Shown: positions 8,478 to 17,232 of the stretch, in pieces
Layout of the letters: each line of letters opens with the position of its first letter
Numbering within the stretch: position 1 is the stretch's first letter
Assembly (NCBI GenBank): GCA_026707145.1
Contig: JAPOXK010000006.1
Location: 61,631 to 125,630 of the forward strand
Direction: 5' to 3'
Length of the DNA stretch: 64,000 nucleotides
Source: Chloroflexota bacterium
GTDB taxonomy: Bacteria > Chloroflexota > Dehalococcoidia > Bin125
Notes under the pieces: model-generated
The model's database searches: none
Told to the model about the DNA's origin: nothing
What the model saw: the letters and a program-made list of their open reading frames with translations, nothing else
Translations under genes and position numbers: made by a program

Positions 8478-10070
8478 TCAGATCCGCGCCTGCACGACCC
8501 GGTCAATGCCGGGGATCGCAGCGATGCGATCAGCCTCCGTCTGCGTCAGCGCCCGGCCGATCGTCAGCACCATCAGCGCCATCCCGCGCTCCTGACGGCC
8601 AACGTCCATCGACGAGATATTCACGCCCATATCGCCAAGCTCCGTCCCCACCGCTCCAATCCGTCCAGGCCGGTCCTCGTTCTCAAGAAGCAAGATGTGA
8701 CTGTGGCCGTCGGAATGGTCGTCACGCGACACATCGACATGCGCGCCGTCGACCTCGACGATATGGCCCACACCGTGCGCCAGCGTCCCGGCGACGCGGA
8801 CCTCGCCGCCCGACGTCATGAGCCGGACCGTGATCAGGTTGGCGTATTCCTCGCTCTCGGGATTCTTCTCTTCGGTCACTTGCCAACCACGGTGCGCGAT
8901 AACGTTGTTCACCGAAACCAAGTTCACGCGCTCTTCGCTGATCGTCTCCAGCAAGCCAGCAACCGCAGCCGCCTTGAGCGCAGTGACGTCGTGCTCCGCG
9001 ATCTCGCCGTCGTAACTAATCCGCACCGAGCGCCACTGACCCACGGCCACCTGCGTTGCGAGGGTGCCGCACATCCGCGCGACTTCCAGATACGGCCCGA
9101 CCACTTCCAGCGTTTCCGGATCGACGAACGGCGCGTTGACAGCCGCCGTTGCGGGATGTCCGTCGAGCACCAGCCGGATCTCTCGCGCCACGTCCAACGC
9201 AACCTGCTCTTGCGCCTCCAGTGTCGAAGCGCCGAGGTGCGGAGTCGCCACGACGCGAGGGTGCGCCAAGAGCGCCTTGGCCGAGGGGGGCTCTTGTTCG
9301 AACACGTCTAACGCCGCGCCAGCCAGCTTGCCCGCCTCCAGTGCTTCGAGCAGCGCCTCCTCGTCGATCAGGCCGCCACGGGCGGTATTGATGATCCGTG
9401 CCTCCGGCTTCATCAGCGCGATCTGATCTCGGCCGATTAACCGGTGCGTTTCGTCGGTGAGCACGGTATGCAGCGATACGAAATCCGCCCGCCGCAGCAG
9501 ATCATCTAACCCCACCAGCTCAACGCCCACCATACGCGCCCGCTCGTCTGGGACGTAGGGATCGACGGCGAGCACGTGCATCTCCATCGCGCGCAGCCGC
9601 CGGGCCACGGCTGATCCAACCTGCCCGAGCCCCACCAACCCCACGGTCTTACCCCGCACCTCGACGCCCAGAAAGGCCTTCCGATCCCACTCTCCCTGCC
9701 GCAGACTCGCGTCGGCGGCGGGGAGATGCCGCGCCAACGCCAACAACAGCACGACCGTCAACTCGGCCGTGGAGACAGTGTTGCCCATGGGGGCATTGAC
9801 CACCACCACTCCCTGCTCCGTCGCCGCCGGCACGTCGATGTTGTCGACTCCCACTCCCGCGCGCGCCACCACCCGCAACCGCTCGCCGGCGCGAATCAAG
9901 TCGCCCGTCACCATGGTTTGGCTCCGCACCACCAACGCGTCGTACGCCGGAATCGCCGCCAGCAGCGCGTCCGGGCTCAGCCCGAGCCGCACGTCCACCG
10001 CCGCCGTCCGCGCGAGCAGATCGATCCCCTCTTGCGCGATCGAATCGCTAACGAGAATCCGCTCGTCCAC
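8478..10070 (-). CDS. serA: D-3-phosphoglycerate dehydrogenase
   Basis: The enzyme oxidises 3-phosphoglycerate, the first step of serine synthesis. The 530-residue protein is the long form: a catalytic domain with NAD-binding GLVGLGQVGS (~residue 145), NTARGGLIDE with the catalytic Arg, and the ATPHLGAS His motif; then an intervening ASB domain (~320-450); and a C-terminal ACT domain (residues ~455-530, starting near HILLLENEDRPG) for allosteric control. The GTG start at 10070 lies two bases after the stop of the aminotransferase gene, so the two form an operon. Confidence 0.95.
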   Translation of the reverse strand: MDERILVSDSIAQEGIDLLARTAAVDVRLGLSPDALLAAIPAYDALVVRSQTMVTGDLIRAGERLRVVARAGVGVDNIDVPAATEQGVVVVNAPMGNTVSTAELTVVLLLALARHLPAADASLRQGEWDRKAFLGVEVRGKTVGLVGLGQVGSAVARRLRAMEMHVLAVDPYVPDERARMVGVELVGLDDLLRRADFVSLHTVLTDETHRLIGRDQIALMKPEARIINTARGGLIDEEALLEALEAGKLAGAALDVFEQEPPSAKALLAHPRVVATPHLGASTLEAQEQVALDVAREIRLVLDGHPATAAVNAPFVDPETLEVVGPYLEVARMCGTLATQVAVGQWRSVRISYDGEIAEHDVTALKAAAVAGLLETISEERVNLVSVNNVIAHRGWQVTEEKNPESEEYANLITVRLMTSGGEVRVAGTLAHGVGHIVEVDGAHVDVSRDDHSDGHSHILLLENEDRPGRIGAVGTELGDMGVNISSMDVGRQERGMALMVLTIGRALTQTEADRIAAIPGIDRVVQARI

Positions 10071-10072
10071 GG

Positions 10073-11176
10073 TCAGGCGCGCGCGACGGCTTCTTCGCTC
10101 CGCACCTCGGGCAGCGTTGCCCGCAGCGCATCAAGCGCCCGGTCGATATCCGGCTCGTCCACCCAACCGAGGTGTCCGATGCGGAAGATCTTGCCGGCCA
10201 GCTTGCCCTGTCCGCCCGCGATCACGGTTCCGCGCTCCTGGCGCAAAACGCGGGAGAGGGCCTTTCCATCGACGCCCTCGGGCACGCGCACTGCGGTCAC
10301 CGTGTCGGAGGCCACCGCTTCGGCGGCGAGCAGGGTGAGGCCAAGCGTCTTCACCCCTCTGCGGGTGTGCTCGGCGACGCGGGCGTGACGCTCGAAGATC
10401 GCGTCCCGGCCCTCCTGCTGCATGCGCGCGAGCGCCGCATCGAGGCCGTACAGCACCGGCAGTACAGGCGTCGTGGGCGTCTGTCCCTTAGCCGCGAAGT
10501 CGCGATGCATGCGCGCATCCAAATAGAAGCGCGGCATGGTCGCGCGCTCGGACGCCTCCCAGGCGCGGTCACTGAACGCCAGCATCGCTAAGCCGGGCGG
10601 CACCAACCAGCCCTTCTGCGACGCCGTGACGGCGACATCGACGCCCCAAGCGTCCGTCACCAGCGGAATCGATCCCAAACTCGACACGGCATCGACCAGA
10701 AGGAGAGCGTCGCTCTCCGCGTGCACAACGTCGCTGATCTCTTTGAGCGGGTTGGTCACCCCGGTCGAGGTTTCGTTGTGGGTCACGAGGACGGCGCGGT
10801 AGTCCGAGCCCGCGCGCAGCGCGGCGCGGACCTGCTCGGCCTCCGCGGCCCGACCCCACTCAACCTCCAGCACGGTCACGTCGGCACCGTAGAGTCTCGC
10901 GATCTCGGCGAAGCGGTCCCCAAACGCTCCGATGGAGACCGCCAGCACGCGGTCGCCCGGCGAAAGCGTGTTGACGATCGCGGCCTCCATACCGCCCGTG
11001 CCGCTGCAAGTCATCAAGAGCACGTCTTGCCGGGTCTGGAAGAACGGCTGAAGACCGCTGGACAAGCGCTCCAGCAGCGCCGCGAACTCCGGTCCGCGAT
11101 GGTTGATCATCTGCCCGCCCACCGCGTCGAGAACATCGGGCGGGCATGGCGTGGGTCCGGGAATCCGTAGATTCAC
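10073..11176 (-). CDS. Class V aminotransferase (serine-pyruvate / alanine-glyoxylate type)
   Basis: A 367-residue fold-type I PLP enzyme with the N-terminal RIPGPTPCPPDV motif, SGTGGMEAA, DAVSSLGSIPL and the Schiff-base lysine in TASQKGWLVPPG. The family includes serine-pyruvate and alanine-glyoxylate aminotransferases. Directly upstream of serA, it may act in serine synthesis or interconvert serine and glyoxylate, so the substrate is open. The start chosen is GTG at 11176, seven bases after a GGAGG. The longer open frame to 11263 adds a non-conserved leader. Confidence 0.85.
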   Translation of the reverse strand: MNLRIPGPTPCPPDVLDAVGGQMINHRGPEFAALLERLSSGLQPFFQTRQDVLLMTCSGTGGMEAAIVNTLSPGDRVLAVSIGAFGDRFAEIARLYGADVTVLEVEWGRAAEAEQVRAALRAGSDYRAVLVTHNETSTGVTNPLKEISDVVHAESDALLLVDAVSSLGSIPLVTDAWGVDVAVTASQKGWLVPPGLAMLAFSDRAWEASERATMPRFYLDARMHRDFAAKGQTPTTPVLPVLYGLDAALARMQQEGRDAIFERHARVAEHTRRGVKTLGLTLLAAEAVASDTVTAVRVPEGVDGKALSRVLRQERGTVIAGGQGKLAGKIFRIGHLGWVDEPDIDRALDALRATLPEVRSEEAVARA

Positions 11177-11298
11177 CTGATGGCCTCCGTAGTCACCGTA
11201 TGCGGGATTGCCCTGATGATATGCAGGGCCTTCAACACCGGGCAATGCCTCCGGGCTACGCAAGGGGCGTGCTAGCCTTCATGTGAAGGCCCACCGGC

Positions 11299-12651
11299 AT
11301 GTCCAATCCGTATCGTGCGTTACCAAGCGTCGATCGTATCCTGCAACATCCCGCCGTCGCGCCCTTGCGGGGACGCTACGCCAACGGCCGTCTCACCGAG
11401 CAAGCGCGCGCGGTCTTGGAGCGTGCCCGCGCCGGTCTCGCCAACTCCTCGCGCAGCCCCGCCGACCTCGCAGAGCTCGCCCAGGCGGTCATCGCCGGCA
11501 TTGCGGCAGTGGACCGTCCCCCGCTGCGCCCCGTCATCAACGCGACCGGCGTCGTACTGCATACGAACCTCGGCCGGGCGCCACTCTCAGACGCCACCCG
11601 CGCGGCCATGGACGCAGCGGGCCGCAGCTTCTCCAACCTCGAGTACGATCTCGCCGCCGGCCGCCGCGGCTCCCGCTTCGACCACCTCAGCCCACTTATC
11701 CAAGCGGTAACCGGGGCCGAGGCGGGCCTCGCCGTGAACAACAATGCCTCCGCCCTCCTCCTCAGCCTCGCCGCGCTCGCCACGGGACGGGAAGTCGTCG
11801 TCAGCCGCGGCCAAGCGGTCGAGATCGGCGGGGGCTTCCGCATCCCGGACATCGTGCGCCAGAGCGGCGCCTCCCTCGTCGAAGTCGGTACGACCAACCG
11901 CACCCGCATAGACGACTACCGTGGCACCCAGGGCGCCGCGCTGCTGCGGATCCATGCTAGTAACTTCAAGATCATCGGCTTCACCGAGCAACCCTCGCTC
12001 TCCGAAATGCGCACCGTCGCCGACGAAGAGGGCGCCCTCCTTCTCGACGACCTCGGCTCCGGCTGCCTCCTCGATACCAGGCGCTACGGCCTCTCTCCCG
12101 AGCCCACCGTGCAGGACAGCCTCGCCGACGGCGCAGATCTCGCCTTCTTCTCCGGCGACAAGCTCTTAGGCGGACCACAAGCCGGCCTCATCGTCGGGCG
12201 CGCCGAACTCGTCGCGAAGATCGGGAGCCACCCGCTCGCCCGCGCCGTCCGTCCCGACAAGACCACCATCGCCGGCCTCGCCGCCACGCTGCGGCACTAT
12301 CTTCTCGGCGAGGCCGAGACGCAGATCCCCGTCTGGCGCATGATCGCCGTGCCCCTCGACGCGCTAGACCAGCGCGCAACGGTCTGGCGCGACGCCATCG
12401 GCTCCGGCACTGTGATCGAAGGGCGATCGATGATCGGCGGTGGCTCCCTGCCCGGCGAGAGCTTGCCGACCCGCGCGCTTGCGCTCACGCCCAGTGACGG
12501 CGCGAACCGGCTCGCGGACCGTCTGCGGGCCAGCGAACCCGCCGTCGTCGCACGCGTCGAACACGACTCCCTCCGTCTCGATCCACGTACCGTCGACCCA
12601 AGCGAGGATGAGGCCGTGATCGGCGCCTTGCAGCGGGCTCTCTCACTCTGA
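11299..12651 (+). CDS. selA: L-seryl-tRNA(Sec) selenium transferase SelA
   Basis: The protein has 450 residues, full length for bacterial SelA, with the N-terminal LPSVDRILQHP segment, INATGVVLHTNLGRAPLS and the PLP lysine in FFSGDKLLGGPQAG (~residue 290). SelA is a PLP-dependent ring-shaped enzyme that converts Ser-tRNA(Sec) to Sec-tRNA(Sec) using selenophosphate. I see no selB, selC or selD in this window. It diverges from the aminotransferase gene, and the next gene begins 55 bases downstream on the same strand. Confidence 0.95.
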   Translation: MSNPYRALPSVDRILQHPAVAPLRGRYANGRLTEQARAVLERARAGLANSSRSPADLAELAQAVIAGIAAVDRPPLRPVINATGVVLHTNLGRAPLSDATRAAMDAAGRSFSNLEYDLAAGRRGSRFDHLSPLIQAVTGAEAGLAVNNNASALLLSLAALATGREVVVSRGQAVEIGGGFRIPDIVRQSGASLVEVGTTNRTRIDDYRGTQGAALLRIHASNFKIIGFTEQPSLSEMRTVADEEGALLLDDLGSGCLLDTRRYGLSPEPTVQDSLADGADLAFFSGDKLLGGPQAGLIVGRAELVAKIGSHPLARAVRPDKTTIAGLAATLRHYLLGEAETQIPVWRMIAVPLDALDQRATVWRDAIGSGTVIEGRSMIGGGSLPGESLPTRALALTPSDGANRLADRLRASEPAVVARVEHDSLRLDPRTVDPSEDEAVIGALQRALSL

Positions 12652-12706
12652 ACACCCCACCGCGCCCGGTACAATAGCCGCCGCGGGGAGCTACCAAGGG
12701 GACTGT

Positions 12707-14071
12707 ATGGCGTCGCCCGTTTTCGCCTGCGTCGCGCCGCATCCTCCCATCATCGTGCCGACGGTAGGGCGCGGGCGTGAGAAAGAAGCGAGCGCCACCA
12801 TCGCAGCGATGGGAGCGCTGCATGATGCCCTGCGGGACGCCGCGCCGGACCTGCTCTTGATCATCTGCCCGCACGGTCCCATCGAGCGCGATCGCTTCGG
12901 GGTACTCACCGGACCGCTCCGTGGCGACATGAGCTACTTCGGCGCCGGCAGCGAGCGATTCGCGATCGAGACGGATCGCGACTTCGTGGCCGCTCTCTTG
13001 ACCGAAGCCGAGCAACGCGGCATCCCGATCCGTCCGCTCGATCGCTGGAACCCCAACGACCATTCCGCCTGGGTTCCTCTCCATTACCTGCGGGGCGCCG
13101 CTCCCGACGCGGCCGTCGCGATGATCGCCGTCAGCCTTCTGCGCCCGCATGATCACTACGCCCTCGGCCAGGCAATAGCAGCCGTCATCGCCCGCTCCAA
13201 CAAGCGCGTCGCCATCATCGCCTCCGCCGACGGCTCCCACGCCCTCAAGGCCGAAGGTCCGTACGGATTCCACCCGGCAGGACCGCGTTGGGAAGACGCA
13301 TTTCAACGCGCCCTCGCCGACTGGAACCTCGACACTGTGCTCGGCTTCGATGCAGTCTTCCGCCGCGAGGCTGCGGAAGACTCCGTGCCATCCGTCGCGA
13401 TGCTGATGGGCGCGCTCTCCCTCGACGACGTGCAGCCGCGGATCATCACCGCCGAGGCGCCCTGGGGGGTGGGATACACCACCGCCCACATCGACATCCA
13501 GCCACGCGCGGCCGATGGAGAAACTCCACCCACGCCGGAGATCGTGTGCCTCGCCCGGGCCGCCGTGGAAAATTACGTCCGCGATGGCACGTATCTGAGT
13601 ACCGACCAAGTACACAACGCGCGCTGGCTCGAGCGGCGCGGGGCCACTTTCGTCTCCATCTTCAATGCGGCCGGCGAATTGCGCGGCTGTATCGGAACCA
13701 CCACCCCGCGCCAGGCGAGCCTCGCGGCAGAGGTCATCCACAACGCCATCGCGGCCGCCAGCACCGACCCGCGCTTCAGTCCGGTCAGCCCCGCTGAACT
13801 TGACCAACTGTGGTACAAGGTCGATCTGCTCTCGCCGCCGGAGCACGTCCACAACGAATCGCAGCTCGACGCCCGCCGATACGGCGTCGTCGTTGAGAGC
13901 GGCCGGCAGCGCGGCGTACTCTTGCCCAACCTCGACGGCGTCGAGACACCGGCGCAACAAGTGGCGATCGCACGCAAAAAAGCAGCGATCGCGCCCCGCG
14001 ACGCCGCCACCCTCTATCGATTCGAGGTCACGCGTTACAGCGAGCCATCACCCACGCCCATTCAGGAGTAA
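12707..14071 (+). CDS. LigB-like / AMMECR1 fusion (AmmeMemoRadiSam system protein A type)
   Basis: A 454-residue two-domain protein. Residues ~1-270 are an extradiol-dioxygenase LigB-like domain with His-rich elements (CVAPHPPIIVP, ICPHGP, PNDHSAWVPLHY, ASADGSHAL). Residues ~280-450 are an AMMECR1 domain with the hallmark ELRGCIGT and a C-terminal LYRFEVTRY. The same fusion occurs in AmmeMemoRadiSam loci, where Memo-like, AMMECR1 and radical-SAM proteins occur together, but no radical SAM or Memo gene is adjacent here. The chemistry is unproven. The mutS2 start follows three bases after the stop. Confidence 0.85.
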   Translation: MASPVFACVAPHPPIIVPTVGRGREKEASATIAAMGALHDALRDAAPDLLLIICPHGPIERDRFGVLTGPLRGDMSYFGAGSERFAIETDRDFVAALLTEAEQRGIPIRPLDRWNPNDHSAWVPLHYLRGAAPDAAVAMIAVSLLRPHDHYALGQAIAAVIARSNKRVAIIASADGSHALKAEGPYGFHPAGPRWEDAFQRALADWNLDTVLGFDAVFRREAAEDSVPSVAMLMGALSLDDVQPRIITAEAPWGVGYTTAHIDIQPRAADGETPPTPEIVCLARAAVENYVRDGTYLSTDQVHNARWLERRGATFVSIFNAAGELRGCIGTTTPRQASLAAEVIHNAIAAASTDPRFSPVSPAELDQLWYKVDLLSPPEHVHNESQLDARRYGVVVESGRQRGVLLPNLDGVETPAQQVAIARKKAAIAPRDAATLYRFEVTRYSEPSPTPIQE

Positions 14072-14074
14072 CCG

Positions 14075-16477
14075 CTGGACGCCAAGACGCTCGAAGCGCT
14101 CGAATTCACCAAGATCCGCGACCGGTTGGCAGATCACTGCACCCTGGAAGCCAGCCGTGCGCTGGCGCGCGCGCTCACGCCCAGCGACGACCGCGAAGAG
14201 GTGCTGCGTCGGCAGCGGCTGACGGCCGAGGGCAAGCGCTTGCGGCGAACCAAGCCACGCTTCACCATCAGCGCGCCTGGGGACCCCGCGCCTCTCGTCC
14301 AATCGGCGGCCCGCGGCGGACGGCTCACGGCCTCCGAACTCCTCGACGTGCTCGGCTTCGCCCGCGCCGCCCGGCATACCCGCAACCACGTAATTCCCCT
14401 CGGTGATCGTATCCCCACGCTAACGGCGATCGCCAAGCGGATCGGCGACTTCACGTCCCTCATCGATGCTCTCGATGGCGCGATCGGGGCGCGCGGCGAG
14501 ATCTTGGATAGCGCCAGCCCTGAACTCCCCGCGCGGCGCCGCGCCATCCAGGTCGCGCACGATCGTCTGCACGATCGCATGGAGCGATTGCTGCGGCAGG
14601 CCGTGTCCCGTGGCCTAGCCCAAGAGCCGATCATGACGGAGCGCGACGGCCGCTACGTCGTGCCGATCAAAGCGGATGCCAAGCGCTATTTCCCCGGTAT
14701 CGTGCACGGCGTCTCCTCCAGCGGTGCCACGCTTTTCATCGAGCCGCTCGGCGCGGTGGAGCTTGGCAATGCCTGGCGCGAGGCGCGCGCGCGCGAAGAG
14801 CAAGAAGTGGAAAAGATCCTCCGTCGCCTCAGTGCAGCCGTCGGCGAGGAAGCCAGCCCGATCCGCCAAGCGGCTGCCGCCATGGGGGAGGTCGATTTCG
14901 CCCTCGCCAAAGCCGATCTCGCCGCCGATCTCGACGCGCCTCTTCCACACGAGGGGCTCGCCGACGATGAAGCGGCGGACTGGATCGGGGAAGCACCCGG
15001 CGAGTTGCGCTTGGAGGCGGCGCGCCATCCGCTGCTCAGCGGCGAGATCGTCCCGATCTCCCTCTCCGCCGGAGCCGATCATCGTGGCATTTTGATCACC
15101 GGCCCCAACACCGGCGGCAAAACCGTCGCACTCAAGACCACGGGTCTGCTCACACTGATGGCGCTCGCCGGCCTGCCGATTCCCGCCGAACTCGGCAGCC
15201 GCATCCCGGTCTACACCACCGTAGCGGCCGACATCGGCGACGAGCAGAGCATCGAGCAGTCGCTCTCGACCTTCTCCTCCCACATGCGCAACATCATCCG
15301 TATTCTGGAGAGCGCCGATGTGCGCGCACTCGTCTTGCTGGATGAGCTGGGCGCAGGTACCGATCCCACAGAAGGCGCGGCGCTCGGGCGCGCCCTCCTC
15401 ACGTATCTGCTTTCCCTCGGCGCCACCTTCGTCGCCACCACTCATCACAGCGAGCTGAAGCTCTTTGCTCACGAGACCCCCGGGGTGATCAATGCATCCG
15501 TTGAGTTCGACGACGAGACGCTCTCCCCCACCTATCGCCTCAGTCTTGGTTTGCCGGGCCGCAGCAACGCGATCGCCATCGCCGAGCGCCTCGGTCTGCC
15601 GCCTGCCGTGCTGGACGACGCCCGTGCCGTCTACGCCCCCGGCGAGCAAAGCGTCGAGCGGCTCCTCGCCGAGCTGCAACGCGAGCGCAACGCCGCCGCC
15701 GATGCGCGCCGTGCCGAGGAGTTCGCGCGCCGCGAGGCCGAGGAGATCCGCAGGCATCTCCGCCATCGCCTCGACGAAGTGGAGAGCGAGCGCGACCGCG
15801 TCCTCGCGCGGACCGAGGCCGAGATGGAGCGCGAACTGAGCGCGATGCGGAGCGGCATCCGGGACGCCGAGAAGCGCCTCGCCGCCGCCCGCAAGGTCGA
15901 GGTGCAAGCAGCACAGGCAGAGGCCGCAGCCGGGCGCGCCCGTCTGGCCAGCATCCGCGGGGAGCGCGCCGTCATCGCCGAGAAGCGCGTAGAGACGGAT
16001 CCCGCGACTCGCGGCGCACCCGTCGATCCGAGCGCGATCCGAGCGGGCCAAACCATCCGCTTGCGCGGCGTTCCGCAACCCGGCGAGGCGCTCGGCACGC
16101 TCGACGAAGACGGCACGATCGCCGTGCAACTGGGAGCGCTGCGCACGCGCGTCCGCGCCGACCAGATTACTGCGGTCGGGGGACGAGACACGCGCCCCGG
16201 CGCCGTGCGAATATCCACCGGTGCGGTCGATCCGGGCTCTCGCATTGAAGTGCGGGGGTGCACGCTCGACGAGGCCCTCCCGACCGTCGAGAGCTTCGTG
16301 GACCAAGCCTTCCGCGCCGGTCTGGAGCGCATTGAGGTCGTGCACGGCAAGGGCACCGGTACATTGCGACGGGCAGTGCGCGACCTGCTGCGCCGTCACC
16401 CTCTCGTGACGAAGTACGCTCCCGCTGAACGCAACGAAGGGGGCGAGGGCGTTACCATCGCCCACCTCGCGATCTGA
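14075..16477 (+). CDS. mutS2: MutS2 family ATPase with C-terminal Smr domain
   Basis: An 800-residue MutS2, known from recombination control and ribosome-collision rescue. It has a helical core, an ATPase with Walker A GPNTGGKT (~residue 342) and Walker B LLDELGAGTDPTEGAA, a long charged coiled coil (~residues 520-640), a KOW-like segment, and a C-terminal Smr nuclease domain (RGCTLDEAL, VVHGKGTGTLR). The canonical N terminus (DAKTLEALEFTKIRDRL) lies upstream of the first TTG at 14126 and begins at CTG 14075, six bases after AGGAG. It is coupled to the upstream fusion gene and overlaps the next gene by one base (TGATG). Confidence 0.92.
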   Translation: MDAKTLEALEFTKIRDRLADHCTLEASRALARALTPSDDREEVLRRQRLTAEGKRLRRTKPRFTISAPGDPAPLVQSAARGGRLTASELLDVLGFARAARHTRNHVIPLGDRIPTLTAIAKRIGDFTSLIDALDGAIGARGEILDSASPELPARRRAIQVAHDRLHDRMERLLRQAVSRGLAQEPIMTERDGRYVVPIKADAKRYFPGIVHGVSSSGATLFIEPLGAVELGNAWREARAREEQEVEKILRRLSAAVGEEASPIRQAAAAMGEVDFALAKADLAADLDAPLPHEGLADDEAADWIGEAPGELRLEAARHPLLSGEIVPISLSAGADHRGILITGPNTGGKTVALKTTGLLTLMALAGLPIPAELGSRIPVYTTVAADIGDEQSIEQSLSTFSSHMRNIIRILESADVRALVLLDELGAGTDPTEGAALGRALLTYLLSLGATFVATTHHSELKLFAHETPGVINASVEFDDETLSPTYRLSLGLPGRSNAIAIAERLGLPPAVLDDARAVYAPGEQSVERLLAELQRERNAAADARRAEEFARREAEEIRRHLRHRLDEVESERDRVLARTEAEMERELSAMRSGIRDAEKRLAAARKVEVQAAQAEAAAGRARLASIRGERAVIAEKRVETDPATRGAPVDPSAIRAGQTIRLRGVPQPGEALGTLDEDGTIAVQLGALRTRVRADQITAVGGRDTRPGAVRISTGAVDPGSRIEVRGCTLDEALPTVESFVDQAFRAGLERIEVVHGKGTGTLRRAVRDLLRRHPLVTKYAPAERNEGGEGVTIAHLAI

Positions 16478-17100
16478 TGGCCGTCTTTCGCCGTTTCGCC
16501 AAGGCTCTGATCCATCCGGACGACGTGCGGCGGCGGCGGCGGACCGTGCTGGAGATCGGCGCCCAAGAATTCCTCTCCAAGCTGCGAGTGCGGCAGGGTC
16601 GCAAGGGCGGACAAGGTTACGGCGGCTGGGAGCTCAGCAACATCGCGGAGCCCGCCTTTTGGTCGACGCTGCTGCTCTCGCAACGGCGCCAGCGTTTCGC
16701 CATGCGCCTGATCGACCAGCAATATCCCAACACCGCCGCCGTCACCCCTTACGTGAGGGAGAAACAGGCCACGCAGGAGATCCTGAGCGCCATCCCAGGC
16801 ATCGACGCGGGCTCCCTCATCGGCTTCGCCGATGTCGCCATCGGCCAATTCCAGCCCGCGGGCATGAAGGGCGAGCCCCTCGTCTCGCCGCAGGCGGCCA
16901 CGGAGATCATGAAGGCCGTGTTGCTGCGCGGGGCCATGGTGGGTGAACTGCGGCCGGAGGCCGCGCGCGACGCCTGGCTTGCCGCCCACCCGGAGGCCGG
17001 ACCCGATCCCGATCGCCACTGGCGGACGGCGCAGGGCAAGGCCGAGTCGCTCTACCAGGGCTGGAGCAAGCAGCGCGGCCGCAGGCGCGCCTTCGCCTAG
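16477..17100 (+). CDS. Uncharacterised conserved-looking protein downstream of mutS2
   Basis: A 207-residue basic protein starting at an ATG that overlaps the mutS2 stop by one base, so it is probably translated with mutS2. The N terminus is very Arg-rich (residues ~15-25) and the C terminus ends with a basic GRRRAFA tail. The middle contains WELSNIAEPAFWSTLLLSQRRQR and a FADVAIGQFQPAGMKGE loop. I see no signal peptide, membrane segment or nucleotide motif. I do not recognise a named family. Confidence 0.7.
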   Translation: MAVFRRFAKALIHPDDVRRRRRTVLEIGAQEFLSKLRVRQGRKGGQGYGGWELSNIAEPAFWSTLLLSQRRQRFAMRLIDQQYPNTAAVTPYVREKQATQEILSAIPGIDAGSLIGFADVAIGQFQPAGMKGEPLVSPQAATEIMKAVLLRGAMVGELRPEAARDAWLAAHPEAGPDPDRHWRTAQGKAESLYQGWSKQRGRRRAFA

Positions 17101-17232
17101 CCCGTCCGCGCACTCGCCACCCGGCGCTATCCTGGCGGCAGATGCCGCCTCGACGCAGCGGACCGGCAATGCCCGAGCCATAACGACAACGAGTGATCAA
17201 CGAGCTGTCACAAACTTTAGAGAGGCCGAGCC

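Noticed and set aside
12485..13960. 491-codon minus-strand frame opposite selA and the LigB-AMMECR1 gene
   Set aside because: No family pattern, and both plus-strand genes are well supported across the same span.
14615..16465. 616-codon minus-strand frame opposite mutS2
   Set aside because: No recognisable motifs. It mirrors the codon structure of mutS2 on the plus strand.
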